Positions 1 to 6,097 of a DNA stretch of 64,000 nucleotides are shown one piece after another. The number at the start of each line of letters is the position of its first letter. Position 1 is the stretch's first letter. A program made the position numbers and the translations under genes. Origin of the DNA: Pseudomonadota bacterium (GTDB taxonomy: Bacteria > Pseudomonadota > Alphaproteobacteria > Rhizobiales > Beijerinckiaceae); NCBI GenBank assembly GCA_023423995.1, contig JAFAEL010000121.1, positions 19,322 through 83,321 on the forward strand, read 5' to 3'. Under the pieces are notes generated by a model. The model saw nothing but the letters and a program-made list of their open reading frames with translations. It was not told the DNA's origin and did not search any database.

Positions 1-1074
1 GGAGAGGATCTGCGGCCCGCGCACCATGACCTCGCCCGAGGCCCCGTCCGGCAGGTCGCGGCCGGAATCGTCCACGATCCTCGCCTCGCAGAACGGCCCG
101 GGCCAGCCGGTCGAGCCTTCCGGACGCGGGCCGCCGAGCCGGGTGTAGATCGAGATCGGGCAGGTCTCGGTGGCGCCATAGACCTGGAGCACGGGGACGC
201 CGCGCCGCTCAAAGGGATCGATCAGTCCCTGCGGCACATAGGTCGAGCCGGTCGTGATCGCCCGGAGGCTGGAGAGGTCCGCAGAGGCGAAGCCCGGATC
301 CGCCAGCAGCGCGCCGAGCGTCGCCGGGACCAGGACCGTCAGGGTCGGCCGGTCGTCCGCGATGGCGGCGAGCGTCGTGTCCGGCGCGAAACGCGAGTGA
401 ATCGTGACGGTGGCGCCGTGATGCAGCGCCGGCGTCGTCTGGATGTTCAGCCCGCCGACATGGAAGAACGGCAGCACGGTGAGGACATGATCGTCCGACG
501 TGAGCCCGTGCATGTGCTGGCTCATGACGCCGTTCCAGACGAGCGCCTGCTGCGCCAGCACGGCACCCTTGGGACGCCCGGTCGTGCCGGACGTGTAGAC
601 GACGAGCAGCGGATCCGTGAGCCTCCCGTCGCCCGCGCTCTCGCCCTCGAGAGAGGCGAGCAGCTCGCCGAGGCTCCCGGGTCCGTCCCCCACGGACAGC
701 ACGGGCAGGTTCGGGCGCGCTTCGGCGAGCTCCGCCGCCTCACCGGCAAAATGCGCATCGGCGACCAGCAGCGCCGGATCGGCATCCCCGAGGATATAGG
801 CGAGTTCCGGCCGGGCGAGCCGCCAGTTCAGCGGGACCAGCATCGCCCCGAGCCGCGCGCAGGCATAGAGGAGGACGAGCGTATCCGGATGGTTCAGCGC
901 GAGGACCGCGACCCGGTCCCCCTTCCCTATTCCGAACCCCGTAGCCAGCGCCGCCGCCGCGCGCTCAATGCGGCCGCTCAGCGCGCGGTAGGCGATCGTC
1001 TCCCCCTCGAACCGGAGCGCGACCTTCCCGGGCGCGAAGGCGGCATTGCGAGCGATGACGTCCGCGAGGTTCAC
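1..1074 (-). CDS. Acyl-CoA ligase (AMP-forming), C-terminus cut by window edge
   Basis: This reading frame runs leftward off the window, so only about the first 358 residues are visible. I start it at a GTG behind a GGGGGAGG ribosome site; the protein opens VNLADVIARNAAFAPGK. The AMP/ATP-binding signature YTSGTTGRPKG sits near residue 165 and the adenylate motif QVYGATET near residue 300, so it belongs to the ANL superfamily that forms acyl-adenylates and then CoA thioesters. The C-terminal hinge and its catalytic lysine lie outside the window. It follows the acyl-CoA-dehydrogenase-like gene on the same strand. Beside kynurenine genes, 2-aminobenzoate is one possible substrate, but that is inference only. 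Confidence 0.85.
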   Translation of the reverse strand, partial: MNLADVIARNAAFAPGKVALRFEGETIAYRALSGRIERAAAALATGFGIGKGDRVAVLALNHPDTLVLLYACARLGAMLVPLNWRLARPELAYILGDADPALLVADAHFAGEAAELAEARPNLPVLSVGDGPGSLGELLASLEGESAGDGRLTDPLLVVYTSGTTGRPKGAVLAQQALVWNGVMSQHMHGLTSDDHVLTVLPFFHVGGLNIQTTPALHHGATVTIHSRFAPDTTLAAIADDRPTLTVLVPATLGALLADPGFASADLSSLRAITTGSTYVPQGLIDPFERRGVPVLQVYGATETCPISIYTRLGGPRPEGSTGWPGPFCEARIVDDSGRDLPDGASGEVMVRGPQILS

Positions 1075-1087
1075 GGTTCCCCTCCCC

Positions 1088-1217
1088 CTTCTCCCCGCGA
1101 CCGCGGGAAGAAGTCGAGCCGCGGTTGTCCGCGACCGGATGACGGGCAGCGCGCAAGGCCCCTCACCCGGGCGGCGCTTCGCGCCTGCTCGACCTCTCCC
1201 CGCTGCACGGGGAGAGG
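1088..1217. repeat. Intergenic mosaic of palindromes (REP-like)
   Basis: Three hairpins lie in the gap between two leftward genes. The first has arms at 1088-1099 and 1102-1113 (one mismatch). The second is GGCGC-TTC-GCGCC at 1173-1185. The third is CCTCTCCCCG-ctgca-CGGGGAGAGG at 1193-1217, with a perfect 10-bp stem. The text around 1160-1217 resembles the CTCACCCGG...CTCTCCCC mosaic repeats dispersed between genes in rhizobial genomes. It probably separates or attenuates the flanking genes at the RNA level. Confidence 0.6.
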
Positions 1218-1234
1218 GGACGATGCCCTCATCC

Positions 1235-2527
1235 TCACTCGTCCGTCTCGCCCGGCTCGTAGAGGGCGGCCCGGCCGATCCGGTCGACGCAGAGCTCGGC
1301 CGTCCAGGGCAGCATGAGCGCGCCGCAGCGGCTGTCGCGGTAGATGCGCTCGAGAGGCAGCGACTTCAGCATGGACTGCCCGCCGCAGGTCCGGATCGCC
1401 AGGCGCGCGATGTCGTTCGCGCCCTCCATGACGGCGTATTGCGCCGCCCATGCCCGGATCACCTGATCCTTTGACGGGTCGGGACCGGCCTCGGAGATCG
1501 CCTGGAACCAGGTCGCCTTCAGCTGCTCGAGCTTGATCCGCATCTCGGCGACGGCGATCTGCTTGGTCGGGTACTGACGCCGCTTCACCGGGGGCGTTCC
1601 GGGCTGCTCGCCACGGAGATAGCGCACCGTGAAGTCGTAGGCGGCCTGCGCCTGGCCGACATAGGTCGGCGACAGCGTCAGGAACATGTGCGGCCAGCGC
1701 GAGGCCGCCTGGAAATAGGTGCCGCGCGGCATAAGGGCCGCATCTTCCGGCACGAACACGTCCTTGAAGATCAGCGTGCGCGAGACCGTGCCGCGCATGC
1801 CGAGCGGGTCCCAGTCGCCCACGACCGAGACGCCCTCGGCCTTGGCCGGGATCGCGAGGTACAGCGTATTGCGCCGCGAAGCCTTCTCGTCCGGCCCCAC
1901 CTCCGTGCAGAGGATCCCGTAGTAATCGGCATGGCCGGCGAGCGAGGCGAAGATCTTCTTGCCCGAGACGAGCCAGCCCCCCTCCGTCGCCACCGCCCGC
2001 GTCTCGAAGGCGACGCCGCCGGCGGCCGCTGCGCCCCCTTCGGAGAAGGGCTGCGAATAGATCGCGCCGTCCTCGACGATGCGGCGGTAATGCAGCGCGC
2101 GCCGCGCCTCGTGCTCCGCGCGCTCGACCTCGTTCAGGTCGAGGTCGTCGACGATCGCGCCCGACCAGAGCGTCGAGCAGACATGCATGTTCCAGGAGAG
2201 CGCCGTCGCGCCGCAATAGCGGCCGATCTCGGCCGCGACGATCGAGTAGGTCCGGTAATCGGCGCCGGAGCCGCCCTGGTCCTTTGGAATGCAGATCCCG
2301 AGGAGACCCGCCTTGTGCAGGTCCGCGTAGTTCTCCGTCGGGAAACGGGCCTCGCGGTCATAGGTGGCCGCGCGCCCGGCAAAGACCGTCTGGGCCAGTG
2401 CCCGAGCCCGGTCGGCCAGCGCGGCCGTGTGTGCGGAGAGGCGGAACGCCTTCGGGTCGAACAGAGGTGGATCGAGATCCGCCGGCGCGGCGGCGGCTTC
2501 GAAAAGGTCCGGGGCGCTGGTGCTCAC
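1235..2527 (-). CDS. Acyl-CoA dehydrogenase-fold flavoprotein
   Basis: The product is 430 residues. I start it at the GTG at 2527 (VSTSAPDLFEA) because the frame further upstream only shadows the hydrolase. It has the three-domain acyl-CoA dehydrogenase layout: an N-terminal helical region (LHKAGLLGICIPKDQGGSG near residue 65), a middle beta domain (WLVSGKKIFASLAGHADYY) and a C-terminal helical domain (GGQSMLKSLPLERIYRDSR). The usual C-terminal YEGT glutamate motif is replaced by MLPWTAEL. This resembles the branch that contains DszC-like and HpaB-like flavin monooxygenases, so the chemistry may be monooxygenation rather than dehydrogenation. It is transcribed after the hydrolase, with a 14-bp gap. 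Confidence 0.8.
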   Translation of the reverse strand: MSTSAPDLFEAAAAPADLDPPLFDPKAFRLSAHTAALADRARALAQTVFAGRAATYDREARFPTENYADLHKAGLLGICIPKDQGGSGADYRTYSIVAAEIGRYCGATALSWNMHVCSTLWSGAIVDDLDLNEVERAEHEARRALHYRRIVEDGAIYSQPFSEGGAAAAGGVAFETRAVATEGGWLVSGKKIFASLAGHADYYGILCTEVGPDEKASRRNTLYLAIPAKAEGVSVVGDWDPLGMRGTVSRTLIFKDVFVPEDAALMPRGTYFQAASRWPHMFLTLSPTYVGQAQAAYDFTVRYLRGEQPGTPPVKRRQYPTKQIAVAEMRIKLEQLKATWFQAISEAGPDPSKDQVIRAWAAQYAVMEGANDIARLAIRTCGGQSMLKSLPLERIYRDSRCGALMLPWTAELCVDRIGRAALYEPGETDE

Positions 2528-2541
2528 GGGAAATCCTTGGC

Positions 2542-3342
2542 TCAGAGACGGCGCGAGAGGAAGTCGAGGACCGCGGCATCGAAGGCGTCCGGCGCCTCCG
2601 CGAAGGCGAGATGGCCGATGCCGTCGAGGCAGACATATTCCGCGCCAGGGATCTTCTCGGCCATCTTGGCGACGGTGGGCGCAGGCGCATTCCCGTCCTT
2701 GGAGCCGGCGAGCGCCAGGGTCGGAACCGCGATCCGCGCGAGCGCCGCGCGCTGGTCGAAGCCGACGAGCGCGAGCACGCTCGCCCGCCAGGTCTCCTCC
2801 GGCACCGCGGCGGCCGAGGCTTTTGCGAGTTCGAAGGCGCCCGGATGGGGATCCTCGCCGAGCAGGGAGGCGGCGATGGTCGGCGCGAGCGACTGCATCG
2901 TCTCGCCGCGGTCGAGCGGGCCGAGGCGGGCGGCCACGAACTCCTCCGCCCAGCGCGGATCCTTGCCGCCGAAGGCGGGCGTCGTCTGCGCGAGCACCGC
3001 CGCCCGGACCGGCCCGAGCGCCTCGGCCATGTAGGTCTGGACGATCATGCCGCCGATCGAATGCCCGACCAGCACCGGCTCGCGGAGGCCGAGCGCCGCG
3101 ACGAAAGCCGCGACCGCCTCGGCATAGGTCCTCATGCTGGTCTCGGGGAGCGGCTGCGACCCGCCATAGCCCGGCAGGTCGAGCGCGATGGCCCGGAAGC
3201 GCGGTGCGAAGCTCCGGAGCTGGTTGGTCCAGAGCCGCGCGCCGCCTCCGACGCCGTGCAGGAATACGACCGGCGTGGAATCCGGCGCGCCTGCAGCCAG
3301 ATAGCTGAAGCGCCCGTCCGGGGTCGTCGTCGCCTGGTCCAT
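2542..3342 (-). CDS. Alpha/beta-fold hydrolase
   Basis: A 266-residue alpha/beta hydrolase. The oxyanion strand is VVFLHGVGGGARLW near residue 25, the nucleophile elbow is GHSIGG near residue 93, the probable acid lies in AGSKDG, and the catalytic histidine is in GIGHLAF near the C-terminus. The closest familiar architecture is 3-oxoadipate enol-lactonase or haloperoxidase-like esterases. It heads a leftward operon divergent from kynU-kynA, and no dedicated kynurenine formamidase (KynB or KynF family) is visible. It is therefore a candidate for hydrolysing N-formylkynurenine, or for opening a ring or thioester in a following CoA pathway. Both roles are inferred from position. Confidence 0.85.
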   Translation of the reverse strand: MDQATTTPDGRFSYLAAGAPDSTPVVFLHGVGGGARLWTNQLRSFAPRFRAIALDLPGYGGSQPLPETSMRTYAEAVAAFVAALGLREPVLVGHSIGGMIVQTYMAEALGPVRAAVLAQTTPAFGGKDPRWAEEFVAARLGPLDRGETMQSLAPTIAASLLGEDPHPGAFELAKASAAAVPEETWRASVLALVGFDQRAALARIAVPTLALAGSKDGNAPAPTVAKMAEKIPGAEYVCLDGIGHLAFAEAPDAFDAAVLDFLSRRL

Positions 3343-3478
3343 CTGCTCTCTTCCCGTTCGTCTGCACGATAACGTGGCCGCCCGGGATGAAAAGAAGATC
3401 TTTTAAGCTTCAAGCATTCCGGTCTAGCCTTCGGCCATCGTCTGTAATGGCGCCCGGCCGGGCAGTCACGGAGCCGAG

Positions 3479-4708
3479 ATGATCCAGCGCGACGCCTGCC
3501 TCGCACGGGACCGGGACGATCCCCTCGCCTTTGCCCGCGAGCGCTTCGAGCTGCCGGCGGGCGTGATCTATCTCGACGGCAACTCGCTCGGTGCGCTGCC
3601 GAAATCCGTGCGGCCGCGGATCGACGAGGTGATCGCGCGCGAATGGGGCGGGGACCTGATCGCCTCCTGGAACAAAGCCGGCTGGTACACCGCGCCAGGC
3701 CGGGCCGGGGCGAAACTCGCCCGCCTGCTCGGCGCGAAACCCGGCGAGGTCACGGTCACGGATTCGATCTCGGTGAACCTCTTCAAGCTGCTCGTCGCAG
3801 CGGCCAGGATGCGGCCCGGGCGGCGCGAGATCCTGGCCGAGGCCGGCAACTTCCCGTCCGACAACCACATCGTCGAGAGCGCCGCCCGGATGCTCGGCCT
3901 CGCGACGCGCTTCGTGCCCGCCGGCGAGATCGCGGCCGCCGTGACGGAGGAGACGGCGGTCGCGACGCTCAGTCATGTGAACTACCGCACGGCCGAGATG
4001 CAGGACATGGCGGCCGTGACCGCCGCCATCCACGCGGCCGGCGCGCTCGCCATCTGGGACCTCGCCCATTCCTCCGGCGCGGTCGAGCTCGACCTCGACG
4101 GGTCGGGCGCGGATTTCGCCGTGGGCTGCGGCTACAAGTACCTGAACGGGGGCCCGGGCTCGCCCTCCCACATCTTCGTCGCCGAGCGGCACCAGGCCGC
4201 CTTCGACCAGCCGCTCCAGGGCTGGTTCGGCCATGCCGACCCCTTCCGCTTCGACGACGGCTTCGCGCGGGCGCCCGGCATCCGGGCGGCGCTCTGCTCC
4301 ACCCCTCCGATGCTGTCGCTCCTCGCCTTCGAGGCCGCGCTCGACGCGTTCGAGGGCGTCGAGATGCGCGCGGTCGCCGCCAAGGGCCGAGCCCTCTGCG
4401 ACCTGTTCATCGCACTCACGGACGAGCGGCTCGCGCGGTTCGGCGTGACGCTCGCGACCCCGCGCGAGGCAGCGCGCCGGGGCAGCCACGTGTCGCTCCG
4501 CCACCCGGAGGCCTTCGGCATCGTGCGCGCGCTGATCGCCCGCGGCATCGTCGGTGACTTCCGCGCGCCGGACGCGATGCGGTTCGGCTTCGCGCCGCTC
4601 TATATTCGCTTCGCCGACATCTACGACGCGGTCCTGGCCATGGAAGAGGTCATCGGCACGCAAGCCTGGCGCGACCTCGCGCCGGTCGAGGCGGGAGCGG
4701 TCACGTGA
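3479..4708 (+). CDS. kynU: Kynureninase
   Basis: A 409-residue PLP enzyme of fold type I that cleaves L-kynurenine to anthranilate and alanine. The N-terminus carries the family's [13 protein letters not shown] signature. The Schiff-base lysine is Lys220 in [14 protein letters not shown]. Other family blocks are [14 protein letters not shown] and the C-terminal [15 protein letters not shown]. Length is usual for the family. It is preceded by a 136-bp divergent gap and followed by kynA, whose GTG overlaps the kynU stop (GTGA). That overlap implies translational coupling. Confidence 0.95.
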   Translation: MIQRDACLARDRDDPLAFARERFELPAGVIYLDGNSLGALPKSVRPRIDEVIAREWGGDLIASWNKAGWYTAPGRAGAKLARLLGAKPGEVTVTDSISVNLFKLLVAAARMRPGRREILAEAGNFPSDNHIVESAARMLGLATRFVPAGEIAAAVTEETAVATLSHVNYRTAEMQDMAAVTAAIHAAGALAIWDLAHSSGAVELDLDGSGADFAVGCGYKYLNGGPGSPSHIFVAERHQAAFDQPLQGWFGHADPFRFDDGFARAPGIRAALCSTPPMLSLLAFEAALDAFEGVEMRAVAAKGRALCDLFIALTDERLARFGVTLATPREAARRGSHVSLRHPEAFGIVRALIARGIVGDFRAPDAMRFGFAPLYIRFADIYDAVLAMEEVIGTQAWRDLAPVEAGAVT

Positions 4709-5601
4709 CCAGTCGGGAAAAGCCGTCCGCTCATCCCGGCGGAAGCCGGGATCCGGGCACAATCCGCCCGGGAGAGCAGGCAGCAGCGTGGCACGACGCC
4801 AAGCTCGATTTCCGTCGGGACATGTCCTACGCGGATTATCTCGATCTCGACCGCATCCTCGCCGCCCAGCATCCGCTCTCCGAGGACCGCAACGAGCTGC
4901 TCTTCATCATCCAGCACCAGGTCTCGGAGCTCTGGATGCGGCTGATGCTGCACGAGATCGACGGCGCGATCGCGGCGATCCGCGAGGACCACCTGCCGCA
5001 GGGCTTCAAGGCGCTGGCGCGCGTCTCGCGCATCATGGAGCAGCTCGTGAACGCCTGGAGCGTGCTCGCGACCATGACGCCCTCCGAATACAGCGTCATC
5101 CGCCCGCATCTCGCCAATTCCTCGGGCTTCCAGTCCTTCCAGTACAGGGCGATCGAGTTCCGCCTCGGCAACAAGAACGCGGCCCTGATCGAGCCGCACC
5201 GGCACGATCCCGCCCGGCTGGCGGTCGTCGAGGCGGCATTCGCCGAGCCCTCGCTCTACGACGAGGCAGTTCGCTGCCTCGCCCGAAGGGGCTTTCCGAT
5301 CGCGCCCCGGGTTCTCGAGCGCGACCTGCGGGAGCGCATGCCGGAGGACGATTCGATCCTCGCAGCCTGGACGGAGGTCTACCGGGAGCCCGACCGCCAT
5401 TTCGACCTCTACGAACTCGCCGAGGAACTGGTCGACGTGGAGGAGGCGTTCCGGCTCTGGCGCTTCCGCCACGTCGCGACGGTCGAGCGCATCATCGGCT
5501 TCAAGCGCGGCACCGGCGGGACGGCCGGCGTCGCCTATCTGCGCAAGATGCTGGACGTAGTGCTGTTTCCGGAATTGTGGCGCCTCCGCACCGAGCTCTG
5601 A
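4705..5601 (+). CDS. kynA: Tryptophan 2,3-dioxygenase
   Basis: This heme dioxygenase opens the tryptophan indole ring to N-formylkynurenine. Family blocks include [56 protein letters not shown] and [18 protein letters not shown]. The proximal heme ligand is His256 in RHVATVER. Two oddities are visible. The residue that is normally a distal-pocket histidine (His55 in Xanthomonas numbering) is Arg62 here ([10 protein letters not shown]). The first ~35 residues are non-conserved and are partly encoded by a palindromic repeat. The GTG at 4705 overlaps the kynU stop; ATG 4822 (MSYADYL) is an alternative start that would remove the repeat. Confidence 0.93.
   Translation: MTSREKPSAHPGGSRDPGTIRPGEQAAAWHDAKLDFRRDMSYADYLDLDRILAAQHPLSEDRNELLFIIQHQVSELWMRLMLHEIDGAIAAIREDHLPQGFKALARVSRIMEQLVNAWSVLATMTPSEYSVIRPHLANSSGFQSFQYRAIEFRLGNKNAALIEPHRHDPARLAVVEAAFAEPSLYDEAVRCLARRGFPIAPRVLERDLRERMPEDDSILAAWTEVYREPDRHFDLYELAEELVDVEEAFRLWRFRHVATVERIIGFKRGTGGTAGVAYLRKMLDVVLFPELWRLRTEL
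4733..4752. repeat. Dispersed palindrome inside kynA 5' end
   Basis: ATCCCGGC-ggaa-GCCGGGAT is a perfect 8-bp stem with a 4-nt loop, with CATCCCGGCGGAAGCCGGGA as its core text. The same type of element, usually intergenic, translates as 'RIPAxAGM' on one strand and 'DPGFRRDE' on the other in alphaproteobacteria. Both peptides appear in the antisense frames here. It supplies the residues HPGGSRDPG of the annotated KynA N-terminus. Confidence 0.7.
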
Positions 5602-5723
5602 CGGGAAGGCGGGTCTCGCCGCCGCCCGTGCCGCGGGGGCGCCGCAGTCGCGCCCGGCAGCCCCCCTGCCCTTCCGTGAGACACTTTCGGTGGAAAGCTT
5701 CCGCCCAAACCTGCCGAGACCGG

Positions 5724-5752
5724 TTGCCAAGCCGCCCAAGAGCCTTTATCTC
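5724..5752 (+). promoter_or_regulatory. Probable sigma70-type promoter of tRNA-Arg
   Basis: TTGCCA (5724-5729) and TATCTC (5747-5752) are separated by exactly 17 bp and end 37 bp before the tRNA. They are a good -35/-10 pair in a stretch otherwise devoid of genes (5602-5789). Confidence 0.5.
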
Positions 5753-5789
5753 ACCGCTCGTCCGAGGCGCCACGAGCCGCCCGCGACAG

Positions 5790-5866
5790 GCGCCCGTAGC
5801 TCAGCTGGATAGAGCACCAGACTACGAATCTGGGGGTCAGAGGTTCGAATCCTTTCGGGCGCGCCA
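5790..5866 (+). tRNA. tRNA-Arg (anticodon ACG)
   Basis: A 77-nt cloverleaf. Acceptor arms GCGCCCG (5790-5796) and CGGGCGC (5856-5862) pair perfectly. Other landmarks are the D-arm AGCTCAGCTGGATAGAGC, the anticodon loop with ACG in CAGACTACGAATCTG, the T-loop GGTTCGAATCC, discriminator G and an encoded CCA. The 3' part is a common integration target for tyrosine-recombinase elements, and the sequence just downstream looks like the scar of one. Confidence 0.97.
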
Positions 5867-6052
5867 TTTAAATCAAGCACTTAGCACCGATACCAACTCT
5901 TGCCGCTGACTCTGGTGACCAAATGGTGACCAAGCCTGCTGCATCGAAGGACGGCCTGACTAACTGCTGAAGTCTTGACCTGCCCCCGCTGCTGACATTG
6001 AGAGTCTCCGCTTGCGGGCGCTTTCCCATCGCAGGGAGCGGTCTCGGCCTCT
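5867..6052. other. Gene-free stretch downstream of tRNA-Arg, likely integration scar
   Basis: There is no credible ORF. TGGTGACCAAATGGTGACC around 5914-5932 contains two GGTGACC copies. This text resembles sequence that often lies between a tRNA 3' end and a phage-type integrase. TTGACCTGCCCCC near 5977 resembles one end of some IS3-family elements, but no transposase accompanies it. Confidence 0.35.
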
Positions 6053-6088
6053 GAGGACGACGCTACCGAGGGGCCGAACGTCGTCCTC
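6053..6088 (-). terminator. Hairpin after the SMC-like gene
   Basis: GAGGACGACG (6053-6062) and CGTCGTCCTC (6079-6088) are perfect 10-bp arms around a 16-nt spacer. They begin 10 nt beyond the stop of the last gene of the leftward three-gene operon. No T-run follows, so it would act as a Rho-assisted or mRNA-stabilising stem. Confidence 0.45.
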
Positions 6089-6097
6089 TCCGTCCGG

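Noticed and set aside
1235-3367. A 710-codon frame that would fuse the hydrolase region to the acyl-CoA dehydrogenase
   Set aside because: Its first ~280 codons are a frame-shifted shadow of the alpha/beta hydrolase with R/A-rich low-information sequence; only from VSTSAPDL onward is it family-like.
4554-5909. Long rightward frame ending with the peptide VAQLDRAPDYESGGQRFESF
   Set aside because: That peptide is the translation of tRNA-Arg itself. The rest is an out-of-frame shadow of kynU and kynA.
5975-5990. TTGACCTGCCCCC, like an end of some IS3-family elements
   Set aside because: No matching opposite end, no target duplication and no transposase fragment nearby.
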